In this document: piece after piece, positions 22,604-32,831 of the stretch
Layout of the letters: the number at the start of each line of letters is the position of its first letter
Numbering within the stretch: position 1 is the stretch's first letter
Source of the DNA: Steinernema hermaphroditum
Taxonomy: Eukaryota > Nematoda > Chromadorea > Rhabditida > Steinernematidae
Length of the DNA: 64,000 nucleotides
Reading direction: 5' to 3'
NCBI GenBank assembly: GCA_030435675.1
Contig: CM059623.1
Coordinates: 14,755,592-14,819,591, forward strand
The notes under the pieces: generated by a model
Told to the model about the DNA's origin: nothing
The model's input: only the letters and a program-made list of their open reading frames with translations
Database searches by the model: none
Position numbers and translations under genes: made by a program

Positions 22604-23358
22604 TCATAACAACTCTTGAAGAACCCTGACCATCCGCACGTAGTTGACTGTTTCGTCGTGCAGGTGCTGGCAGAGGTCAATGGACACACATACTACGACC
22701 ATAACGTATCCAGCAATGATCACTACGAGAGAAGTCCATGCAACGTTGATCCAAACATATGGCACCAGGTAGAATTTGCTCGCCCGGTCAACAGCCGAGA
22801 ACAACAAGTAGACGGTGTACAGGTAGCAATAAACCTAAACAATAAAACTACAGATCTAGAACGCAAAATGCTTTCATACCGTAGGAAAGAGAGCCGGATA
22901 CATTGCTCGATGAAAGCTTGCTGGTTTCCTATGTTTCCCTGGGTTACGATGTTTGCTGATCGTGAAGAACAGTCCGACGAGGTAATAGAGCGGACAGCAC
23001 GTGAAAACAAGCACGTCACACAAGACAGCGAAGTGCTGAAAGCGAATAAGGATGAAACCGTATAAATATGCGCATTATAACTTACGCTGAGAGTGGTGAA
23101 CGGCCACGGATTCGTACATGGTTCAGTGGTTGAATCGTTGCATTCGGCTTCATCCGCCCGAAACGACATAAATATTTTATACGGACTGTAAATCAGTATT
23201 AGAAACTGACTTATTGATCCGACTATCTGAAAAAAACCAATGAAACATGATAAATGACCAAACAAACTCACGATAACCCATATTTTCAGATTACGAACAG
23301 AGTTAGGTTCCTTTTCGCGTACGAGGTTGATTTCCGGAACGTTTTCGACATCGGCCAT
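22604..23358 (-). CDS. Four-TM protein, tandem family member 2
   Basis: Starts MADVENVPEINLVREKEP. Exons: NLKIWV; VGSISQFLILIYSPYKIF with a Cys-containing loop (ECNDSTTEPCTNPW); VLVFTCCPLYYLVGLFFTIS followed by a basic/Pro loop; and a last exon with YLYTVYLLFSAV and SLVVIIAGYVMVVVCVSIDL, ending LHDETVNYVRMVRVLQELL. The start lies 165 bp downstream of the stop of member 3 and its stop lies 194 bp upstream of member 1. That spacing fits a nematode operon, though it is not proof. Confidence 0.7.
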
Positions 23359-23522
23359 CGCTCAACCTCTTCGCAGGTCACTTGAAAGAAGAATGGGGAC
23401 TATCTGAATGGCGGAAATTAGTCTCCATTTGCAGACATTGTCTGAACTTGCAAACGCTGTCTCATTTACCAACAACTACTCACTTTCGGGCTAATGGCAG
23501 GTCCGACCGGTCGCAAAATAAT

Positions 23523-24306
23523 TTATTCTTCGTTTTCAACATTATGGACAACACCATCAAACTCCATTCGAAAATCTTGTACAGCTCTGACGTATTCGAT
23601 CGTTTCACGATCGAGATACTTGCAGAGCTGGATGGAGAGGTACAGAGTGAGCAGAACGTAGCCTCCTAGGACGAAGACGACCGACGTCCACATGATTCGA
23701 GCCCAAATATCAGCTGTTCTACGGAAATCGGCCGCTTCGCTGAGTGATGACCGGTACCAACAGAACGTCCTCAGATAACAATACATCTGAAAAGATCATC
23801 TTCATTTATTACCCACAAATCAAGTCCATACCGTTGGTAAAAGAGCCAAATACATCACCTCGTACGGAGATCCAGGTTGTCCTCTAACGTTCGACGGCCG
23901 AAGGTAGTTTTTTACTACGTCAAAAAGTGCAAATATATACAGAATGGGAATAAAGGCGAAAATGAGAGAATCGACAATAACTCCTGCGATCTGAAATGAG
24001 TTGTTTCCTCAAAAACCACATGAAAATCACCTACTTCTAACTCCATCGACGATGACCTCCGTTCGCAGACATCCACGAACTCATAACAGTCGCCGTTGAA
24101 GAGGTAGGCTGTGCGGAAAACGTAGCCCAGCGTTCCAAAGATGAACATCAGAAGCTGGCTGACGCATCCGACTACCTGAAATCAGAAAATTGTAAACAAA
24201 TTGGAAAAATGGAACATACGAGAATCCAAATTTTCAAGTTGCGGCCGGCAATTGGTATCCTTTCGCGTACGAGGTTGAATGCCGGAACGTTTTCGATGTC
24301 GTCCAT
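23523..24306 (-). CDS. Four-TM protein, tandem family member 3
   Basis: Starts MDDIENVPAFNLVRERIP. The next exon has VSQLLMFIFGTLGYVF and a loop with two Cys pairs (GDCYEFVDVCERRSS). The third has IAGVIVDSLIFAFIPILYIF. The last has MYCYLRTFCWYRSS and SVVFVLGGYVLLTLYLSIQL, ending DRETIEYVRAVQDFRMEF with an acidic tail. It is first in the transcriptional order of the trio. Its 5' end is head-to-head with U6 copy 5 about 360 bp away. Confidence 0.7.
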
Positions 24307-24608
24307 CGCACGACCACTTTCCAGATCGATGGGAAACAGAATGAGGCCCACATGTCTAAAACGGTGAACGGTCTGAGTCTCAAGCAAATGCTTCTTCTTT
24401 CGCGTCAACCTGCTATCTGAAGACGGTCGTCAGGGAATCTACGACGACCGTATTGAGGTTCGAAGACATTTTTGTGAAGCATAAATGATGGTAACTGCAC
24501 TACAGGTTAGGAACCAGAAAGAGCGGCACGAAAAATGGAAAGAAAAACCGGGAAACGGTGCAGTTCAATGCCTTTCTCTGTTCGTCTGACACTCTTCATA
24601 CCGATGCG

Positions 24609-24650
24609 ACGAGACGGTTGGAATTGTCTGGGTCTAATAAAAGCGCGTCG
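24609..24650 (+). promoter_or_regulatory. U6 snRNA promoter block, copy 5
   Basis: GACGAGACGGTTGGAATTGT, CTGGGTCTAATAAAAGCGCG and TCG, identical in its core to copies 1 and 4. Confidence 0.75.
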
Positions 24651-24665
24651 TCTCCTTTCCATTTC

Positions 24666-24768
24666 GTTCATTCCATGAACATATACTAAAATTGGAACAA
24701 TACAGAGAAGATTAGCATGGCCCCTGCGCAAGGATGACACGCAAATTCGTGAAGCGTTCCAAATTTTT
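24666..24768 (+). ncRNA. U6: U6 spliceosomal snRNA, copy 5
   Basis: Canonical full-length U6: GGAACAATACAGAGAAG, GGCCCCTGCGCAAGG, GATGACACGC and a T-run terminator. The open frame on the minus strand over this gene is an artefact. Confidence 0.97.
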
Positions 24769-24947
24769 TGCCGACTTTTTGGTTGATTGAGTTTATGGAC
24801 ACCTTTCGTCTTATCGTTGTTTTCTGCTGGTTTTGAGGTTCATGTTCCCAATTCGCATTGTTGTGCCTCTTTTCTCTGCTTTACGTGCTTTATTTCTGAG
24901 ATCATTTTACTTCCATCTACACTACCGTAAGCCAACAATGCAACGAG

Positions 24948-27350
24948 TCATATCCTCTGGACCAGCTTGGAATGGCCGAGGAACTTGAACAGACATACTC
25001 CTTGAAGCATCACGATCAGTGCCAGAACGGTGCTCGTGAGCAGAAGGAAGAAGTGACTCGTATGGCCCTCGACGACAGGTCGATTCTTTTCGAAAGGCAC
25101 CGCCACTCGACACGCGTTCAAGTGTGCCTGCTTCGATCGATAGATTCTCGGCTCCAGCACGGAAACAAAGAGCTCGAGCGGGCAGTCGGCGTAGAGACAG
25201 CCGGGCACTTGGAGTTGATAAGGCGGCGCGGAGGTGTCGTTTCGGTAGAAGACGCGCACGAAGTGGTCGCCGTCGGAATCTTCGTGGAGTTCGATGACGA
25301 CGGCGGCGGCGTAGGGTGTGAGAAGGTCGTTGTTGACCATCATGTTGTAGAGCAGGGCGGTTAGCGTGGCGTCGTGCTGAAAGGGGAGCGCATCAACGTA
25401 TCAAAACTTCGCCAAAACATCCACAAATCTAGGACATTTTTTCTCTCCTTACCGATGAGTAAAGGACCAGCTTGTGCCTGCTCTCTCCTCTCGCCGCCTT
25501 CTCCAGCTTCCGCACAAAGTCGCCAAGAAGATAGCCAGCCCTGAGCTTAGCCTTCAGCGGGGAGTTGAACTCCACCAATCGCTGGACCCTCTTCAGCTCC
25601 AATACCAAGTCGTATACACTTCTATTCGCGTGGAATTCGCGTGACAGCCACGCGGGTTGCTTCAGCCCATGAACCGTCTAAACTGGCTTTGATAAGAACC
25701 CTGCCCGGTCATTTGGTCACCTCTCGATAGACGGCGTTGAAGACGTCACCGATATTCTCCATTGAGACGTTCCAGCCCGTATGGCGAGAGACATACGTGA
25801 AGAAATCGGAGTATTTGGCGTTGAACTTGGCGAAAAACTTTCGATTTTCGTTCTGTGCCACAACGTCGTATCGGTCGCACTTGACACTGTTCGGTTTCAA
25901 CAGCTACAATATGGTGCTATTTACTGGCCAATAGACGATAAGCGCTAGTACCTGGTCTTCCCAATGGGGTCTGTTTGTTTTGATGGTGACGTTGGAGCGG
26001 ACGTCAGCGTCGTGAAACAGGCCGGTCAACATGTTTTCGGCGCTTTGAATCGCTCTTTTCTTGGTTGTTGAGCGGACGTGGACCTGAACGATGTGGATAA
26101 GTTTGCGGACACGGGAATTGGGCGTCCACCTCTGAGTGATGTTCGATGAGTTGGCCTGATAGATAAGTGTTCTGAATGAAGGTGCCCAGTTCCCGGGTTT
26201 CGTTTTTGCCTTTCTGAAAGGGGGTGTTTACCACTAGATAAAAAACACATGGTGAAAGACAAGGAAGTAAACATGGCTTTAAAATATGTGTATGAATGTG
26301 AATGATGAGTGATGATCAACAAGCAGATTTGGCGATTTCAGGTAGCGTTCAGTAGCGTTAGCGGAAGCCCAAGCCAGGTTGTGATCAGTCCATTTGCAAA
26401 TATGGATCTGCTAGCGGTAAGGGGGAATAGAGCCGAGTTGAGTTAAAGCGAACCGTGGCCATTACGAATCGATCTAAAACTCAACCCAACCAGGGGGTGC
26501 GAGTATCTAACATGGCTGACATAAACTACCATCAACACCCTGAGCCGGTCCAAAGCGAACCGCACTGGAATGGATTGCGAATCTTAACCGAGTCGTCTTC
26601 ACTGATTTTAGAGAGAAATAAGCCCATATGTCTATTCAAGTTTTGACGAAAGGCTACCATAAGGAAGCAGGGGTATTGAAGCACCCAGCCTGGCAGACAT
26701 GGTCTCAGAGAGAAAGCTACCATGAACAGCCTATCCGTATCAGCCATTCAACCGGTTCAGCTCAGCCGATCGATCAGTCAATAGTCATGGATCGGTTGAA
26801 CGGCTAGCAGATCCGATGCGTTTCAGCCCATCATTGGTCATGGATCAGCATTGTTAATTGTCAGAATTCTGTTCACAGTTTACAGATGTTTTTAAGCCAC
26901 TGCTATCAGTCTCTTAACCATATACCTTCCTGGTAACAACTGGAAGTCAGGTAGCCACTACAGGGCAGAAAAATCTGACCTCACAGACATGAAGCTCCAA
27001 TGGCTTAGGATGCGTCCCAGAGAAAGATAACTACACATTCTTCAGAGTTTTACATCGATTCATCTTTGTACCTATATACAAAAACCATAGGTTTAAATGC
27101 CTCACCCAGCCCACATTTCAGACCACCACCTCCACCATAAACTTATAAAAAACATCTCTAAACCATCGCCACTTACCTCAGTCAACTGAGACCAGCCATT
27201 GGGCCAATGCTTCACTCCATATGGATCATTCGGATACGGTTTGGAAGGAGCGCGATCTCCATGCCGGAATATGGCCTGTGCGTAGAGGAGCCGTCCGTCA
27301 ACCGAAGCGACCGGAAGTGCGGAGAACAAAGCGATCACGAAGGTGATCAT
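24948..27350 (-). CDS. Histidine acid phosphatase, membrane-anchored
   Basis: The likely start MITFVIALFSALPVAS gives a signal peptide; an upstream in-frame Met would add an Arg-rich stretch that spoils it. It continues LLYAQAIFRHGDRAPSKPYP and WPNGWSQLTE, so the RHGDRAP nucleophile motif is intact. Later exons give DVKTNR-region loops, MENIGDVFNAVYREV, HGLKQPAWLSREFH, AGYLLGDFVRKLEKA and KLVLYSS. The final exon begins with the proton-donor motif HDATLTALLYNMM, then a Cys pair (GCLYADCP) and a TM helix (FFLLLTSTVLALIVMLQGVCLF). It fits the lysosomal or secreted acid phosphatase family, which hydrolyses phosphomonoesters at low pH. An intron of about 900 bp (roughly 26.24-27.17 kb) holds repeats. 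Confidence 0.88.
26735..26830. repeat. Palindromic CAACCG repeats in acid phosphatase intron
   Basis: CATTCAACCGGTTCAGCTCAG and GATCGGTTGAACGGCTAG form an imperfect inverted repeat. Similar motifs (GTTGAACGGATCGGCTCAACCGG) lie in the large intron of the paralogous gene near 16,265. Confidence 0.5.
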
Positions 27351-28212
27351 TTCACTTTGACTTCGCTCCTCTTCGGACGGCCACTCACTTAAATGGGAAC
27401 GCGGCCTCGGCGCCGCGCCACGAGACCGCACTCAAAAAACGAAAGCGAACCCCGAGCGTGTGTCGCAGCTGATAAGGGCGTCCCACGCTGTTTGCGTTCT
27501 ATTTTGGAGTATCCAGAAGGGGATCAGAGAACTGTCAGTGGTGATAGAGGTCGTCTTCCCCAAGATAGAAGTAAACATCTACCCGAGAGTGTGACTAATT
27601 CAAATATAGACAGGCTGTTTTGGTATTTTTCGGAAAAGTCGCCGATTTACGGAGAATTTCCTCGACAGAAAGTGTTTGTTCACGAACGTCCGAGGGGGAT
27701 TCCCGTCCTCTCAAGTGCACCTGCTTATCTCCGCATGTTGTGGCGACCGCTTGCTCAGCAGAGCTTTGAAACATCGACCGGCTACCCGGGAAGAACGGAT
27801 GATAACGGTGAAGTGGACCACATAGGAAGGGTGCACTGTATACTTAAAGGAACGTCCCGGGAATGTAATAATGCTATAACATCATGTTAGTACATGTACA
27901 CTACAAATAATTTTATGACCTGCACTCAGAAACAACAGGAGTGCAAGATGATCACCATAACAGTCTATAGGATGGAGGCTCAGTTTTCGAACGATATTAG
28001 TTGGTTTCCAGAAAAATGCATTTGAATTTCTTTACATTTTATTTGCAATATCTTATGCTTACACAAAGTTGCACTTAGATATAATCACCAATCAAGTACA
28101 GGGTGTCAACTAAATACTGTCACGCGTTCGGAACTCTTGAATTTTTCGCGCTTTTCTGCACTTTCCTCTCCGGCATTTGTTTTATTCGTGTTCTGCATGC
28201 TTTTCTGATCGT
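27351..28212. other. Intergenic, nothing recognised
   Basis: Upstream of the acid phosphatase. The first 60 bp is GC-rich and may be promoter. No gene seen. Confidence 0.35.
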
Positions 28213-28740
28213 ATATGGGACCTCATTCTTGCTCTGCTTCTTTCCTAGGCGTCATGGCGTCAAGCTTTGGGAATCGGAAGATGTTGATGTTGGCGCAACA
28301 CCACCTTCGGCTTTTTTCATCTGGCTTTTTCTTTCGTCCAGTCCAGGCACTGCCGCTGGAATTTCGGCAGAACTTCAGCCTTATTGGTGTCCCATATGTG
28401 AAGTCAGTGGCAGGTGACCAAGGCCAGCTGGTGCCCTCACCTAGCCGCGAAGATGGTCGCCTCGGAAGAAAAAAAAAACGCCTCGTTTGCTCAGCCAGGA
28501 GGGGCGTTAGAGCGATTGGCTTCCTCTGCTGCATCAAGATGAGAGCGACTCATTTCTCGCAGCAGTATATGGGACCTCATTCTTGCTCTGCTTCTCTCAT
28601 AGGCGTCATGGCTTCAAGCTTTGGGAATCGGAAGATGTTGATGTTGGCCTTAGTCTTCACCATGTCATCTCTCCAGCGTATTCTTGGTCTTCCTAACGGT
28701 CGCATTGTTGGTGGCTTTCATCCTGGAATCACAGTAGAAA
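28213..28740 (-). mobile_element. LINE 3'-end fragments, duplicated
   Basis: On the minus strand the right part reads RPLGRPRIRWRDDMVKTKANI, the C-terminal motif of a non-LTR retrotransposon polyprotein; the LINE at 45.3 kb has SRPLGRPRTRWRDDIRKAL. About 80 bp (TATATGGGACCTCATTCTTG through GAAGATGTTGATGTTGGC) is repeated directly at 28,215 and 28,567. The only long open frame on the plus strand is therefore spurious. Confidence 0.7.
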
Positions 28741-30504
28741 CATGATGTTTTCAAAGAAGGTGACAAACTATAGACGAATGAATCATACGTCAGGCCCTAG
28801 GTGCTATAATTGGAAATATCATGTGGCACAATCAAGGATCAGACAAGCACCCTTGATAAGAGCTCAGTTATCACTGAAACATCATAACCACTAATGGCCA
28901 AGGTTGATATAATAACGGAAGCTCATAGCCACGTGCTGCAAGCCCACGAAAGTTTATCGAAAGCACAGATTAACCAAAACACCGAATTATGTGAACAGTA
29001 TTCCAATTAGTGTCGCCTTTGTGAAACAGCTCATCTCACTCTCGTTGAGATTCTGTCGAAAAACACATAAGCGTTGTGGCTGTCTTCGTCATCTCCACCA
29101 TACTTCAGCTTGTAGAGGTGTGACAATAGTCCGAAGATCGAGCGCGGAAAGTAGAAGTGGCCCCTGCTCATCGGTTCGAATTCTTCTTTCGGACAAGGCT
29201 CCAGTTTTCCCTCCAAGAATCCAACACGGTTTAAGGCTTCCAAAGACAAATCTTTTCCTCGAAGTGCTTCTCTATTCTTTGACCAAAACGCTTAAAGCTC
29301 TTCGAGATAACTATCCTTCGTAAGCAACAAAGACTTGAACTGCGGTTTAATAAGTGATAGCGGCATAAATCCGTTTCAACCGTCCCCCTAGATTTCAACC
29401 GTCCCCCCTTAGATTTCAACCGTCCCCCATTGCTTTCAACCGTCCCCCCTGAGAATTCAACCATCCCCTCTGGGATTTCGACCGTCCCCCTGGGATTTCA
29501 ACCGTCCCCCTGGGATTTCGACCGTCCCCCTGGGATTTCGACCGTCCCCCTGTATTAACGAAATTTTAATAATTTTCATATAATTAAAATTTAAAAAATT
29601 AAAATGAAATTTTCAGAATTTGAATATCACTAAAAATTCATTAAATTGCAATTAATTAAATTAATTTCGTTTTAATTAAACTCTCGGGTAGATAATGTGG
29701 CGTCGGTTAATATGGCTTCGCTATAATGTAAAACGCAGAAACTCCAATTTTAATTAATTATCATATTAATTATATTCATTTTTATTCATTTTCATTAGTT
29801 ATCTTGTATCAATTGCAAGCATACAACGGAATAAATCCCTGATCATAGGTTCCTGCACGGTCCAACATGCAGGCTTGGCTTAAGCTTAGTCTTATGGCTA
29901 GATTTATTTTTTAAATACATTTTAAATTGGTGAAATAGATTTTTAAATATGTTTTAAATAGATTCATTTTTTATTTTAATTTTAAACACAAGCAAGATGG
30001 ACGTGTCCTGGTGATCATAATAATCAAGAGGACGAACCGCTGTTCTTGACATTGTTCAAGAAATACTTCGACTGTTTCGCTCGCCACATAATTCCCCGTG
30101 CCCCCTCAGGCGAATCGTGTCGAAAGCCAACAACTGCCCGCTGATCCAAATTTTAAACTTGTTTGGCTGATATCTCGCTATCTACGACGAATTTCAAAAC
30201 TCCACCGAGTGGAAACGATAGATCATTTATTCAGCTTTCGAATGGTACCAAGATGTTCGAAGATATCATAAAACCCTGGTGAGTTAGAAGCAGTCAGAAC
30301 TTTTCGGTTCGATAACCGAATAACGGTTAACCGAATGCCTATACTACTGTATAGTATGCGCACCCGATATGCCGAAAACAACAGCAAATGCAACGCGCGG
30401 TAATTTCGCTGAGAAAAAGTCGTGGCGAGAGCCTCAGAAGAATGTTGTTAACTTGACCATAGCACTGACCTGCTGAAAAGCACCATCAGTGCCGTCACCA
30501 TCGT

Positions 30505-30666
30505 TTTGGCCATTTCTCAGCTTTGGCCATTTTTTTTTGGCCATTTTGTCAATTGGCCATTTTTTTTTGGCCATTTTGTCCATTGGCCATTTTGTCAATT
30601 GGCCATTTTTTTTTGGCCATTTTTGATTGGCCATTTTTTTTTGGCCATTTTTTTTTGGCCATTTTG
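30505..30666 (+). repeat. TTGGCCATTTT minisatellite inside foldback element
   Basis: At least ten units of GGCCATTTT with variable spacers (TTTTT, GTCAATT, GTCCATT, TGATT). The open frames on both strands here only translate the repeat. Confidence 0.85.
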
Positions 30667-30878
30667 ACCGTCTCCCGCCGAAAACGCAGTTCCCTTGTCC
30701 CGGGATAGCCCGTTTCCCAGTGTGGTGTGCACCTCTGGACAAGTGCGTAGGTGTGTTCGACGCGTCAGAGGGTGGGCTATCGTTTGCATATGTCCATTTT
30801 GAGTTAGGTCCAGACCATAGCCCGGTATAGCATATACTCTTGTCCTGTTGTGCTCTGGATACATGGGAGGTGTCAATC

Positions 30879-31408
30879 GACTACTTAGACGATCGAATTA
30901 AATATGAGGTCATGCGCACACCGATTCTGTTAAACCATGAGGAGATACTGCGGTTAGGCCTGCCTACGTGATGTCTATAGTATACAGGAGGTATCGTCAG
31001 GTGCGCGCGGCTCTGGCGTGCAGGATGCATCTATCAGCGCACACGGAACTCAATACCATGCACTCTAACGGGGGCTATCACCGGCTGAGGCGAACTACCG
31101 TACCCGAGTGCTGCTGCGTTTTGGTACAGTATCCTAGTCGCGGCGGGAACCTACCTGTGTAGTGCGTGCTTGGCTACGGTAGGGTACGGTAGCTCGGCTC
31201 ACTCGGTTACAGCCCCCGTTGAAGTACGTGGTATTGAGCTCCGTGTGCGCTGATAGATGCATCCTGCACGCCAGAGCCGCGCGCACCTGGCGATACCTCC
31301 TGTGTACTACAGACATGACGTAGGCACGCCTAAGCGCAGTATCTCCTCTTGATGTTGCAGAGTTGTTGCGCGCGCGACCTCATATTGCAGCCGGTTGTCT
31401 AAGTAGTC
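30879..31408. repeat. 530-bp near-palindrome nested in foldback element
   Basis: GACTACTTAGAC at 30,879 pairs with GTCTAAGTAGTC ending at 31,408. Inside, GGAGGTATCG..CAGGTGCGCGCGG, TGCAGGATGCATCTATCAGC and GAACTCAATACCA all have inverted partners. The centre lies near 31,143. The arms are long enough to form one hairpin. It may be an independent MITE that inserted into the larger element. Confidence 0.8.
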
Positions 31409-32425
31409 ATACCCATTGTTCCGATGGCCAGATCTTTCTGTGGTGTCGGGCTGTAGGCGCATGGCTCACTCAACCTAAAGGTCAATTTGAACATTTTCTA
31501 AGCAAGAACAAGAACGATTTGACTAAGGAAGACAGCAGGTATAGCAAGATTAAATTATAATTTATAATTCTGACATTGCTAAAATTCCATTAAACTTCCG
31601 TGTTATAAATTAATCTTGCAACACCTGATATTCTGAAAATTTCATTTTAATTTTTTTAAATAATTTTATTTATATTAAAATTATTAAAATGTTATTAATC
31701 TAGGGGGACGGTTGAAATCCCAGGGGGACGGTTGAAATCCCACAGGGGACGGTCTAAATCTCAAGGGGGACGGTCGATATCCCAAAGGGGACGGTCCAGA
31801 TCCCAGGGGGACGGTTCAAATCCGCAAAAAGGGGGGACGGTTCAAATCTAGGGGACGGTCGAAATCCCAAAAAGGGACGGTCCAAATCCCAAGGGGGACG
31901 GTTGAAACGGCTTTATGCCGTGATAGCTTCATGATTTCCACCATTCCTTCTGAAAATGCCTCGCTTCCAATTTGTAATACTGTGAGACGTCCGGTTTCGA
32001 TAAGTCTCTTACAAAGTATAATCGATTCATCGTCGAATTTTCTGTGGATTGCGTTATTTCCCGTTATTCGATTGGCTGTGCATGCCCAGTCGATCCACGT
32101 CTCGCTCACTGTGGTTCTCTGTAGGACTAAGAAGTACACGACATTGAGAAAACAAATCAGACCGATGATTTCTCTGCTAACCTTCTTTTCATTATTCTCG
32201 AAAATACAGTGTGTTGCATAAAGATAGGGCCACCCTATTTTTTTTGACAATTTTGACGGAAACAATGTTCTCTGTGAAACTTTTTGGATAGTACGTAAAA
32301 GTACAACTCTTCCTGCCTCTCTTCCCAAAATTTCGGAAAATTTCCACCGCTCCTCTCGGAGATAGGGGCAATCATTCCGAAGTGTCTAATTGCAAGCGTT
32401 GCAGAATGATAAGGGTGAGACAAAG

Positions 32426-32831
32426 TTAAGCATTTAAATACCTCGAATTTACATTTGAGCTTGACTTAAGCAGTAGCCAAGTGATAAAAGTCCATTTTTA
32501 ATATAGTCTATGCGTTTCCTACTGACTATCGTCTGGTCTGCACCCCTAAAATTAGCAAATAAAAAACGAAACCCTTTTGTCTGGGGGTTCTGATTTCGCT
32601 ACGATACTGCGCAGGATCGATCGGTTCGTCTCGTAGGTTGTCGTTGATCTGCTCGCCAATTCGCAGGCAATGTCCAATTTCAAGCGGCCACGCGGGAATA
32701 AGATCGTGTATCGGGCGACGCAGGTCTGGATTTTGTTTTCTGCCTCCGTGTGGCCTCGAGAGTTGTCCTAAGCGAATGCAATATATCGCATCGTAAAGAA
32801 CTGACACTCACCCACGCGAAACACAAAATCG
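32426..32831. other. Intergenic, nothing recognised
   Basis: Lies upstream of the truncated RING pseudogene. It has no similarity to the normal 5' part of that gene, marking the truncation point near 32,832. Confidence 0.4.

Larger units (their letters stand above)
29362..31919. mobile_element. Foldback-like DNA transposon, 2558 bp
   Basis: Ends are GGCATAAATCCGTTTCAACC and its complement GGTTGAAACGGCTTTATGCC. The flanking 8-bp target duplication is GTGATAGC (29,354-29,361 and 31,920-31,927). Just inside each end lie arrays of a ~20-bp unit, TTTCAACCGTCCCCCTGGGA, inverted between the two ends: 29,375-29,552 and 31,703-31,905. Long inverted termini built of short tandem units define the Foldback/Galileo structural type. 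The interior is AT-rich and shows no transposase frame, so it is presumably non-autonomous. The superfamily is uncertain: 8-bp duplications occur in hAT, P and Merlin elements. Confidence 0.85.
29031..32425 (-). pseudogene. F-box-like family pseudogene split by transposon
   Basis: On the minus strand 31.9-32.3 kb reads ITGNNAIHRKFDDESIILCKRLI and GSEAFSEGMVEIMKLS, where it breaks at the inserted element. Removing the element and one 8-bp target copy continues the frame as LIKPQFKSLLLTKDSYLEEL. After an apparent 2-nt deletion this becomes FKRFGQRIEKHFEEK, then SLEALNRVGFLEGKLEPCPKEEFEP and a C-terminus near 29,031. The IKPQFK segment matches QPQFR/QPQFK of members 1 and 2. The gene was probably decaying already, or decayed after the insertion. 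Confidence 0.7.

Noticed and set aside
30434..30876. Open frames rich in KKWPIDKMAKK or FFWPFC
   Set aside because: They translate the TTGGCCATTTT minisatellite inside the foldback element.
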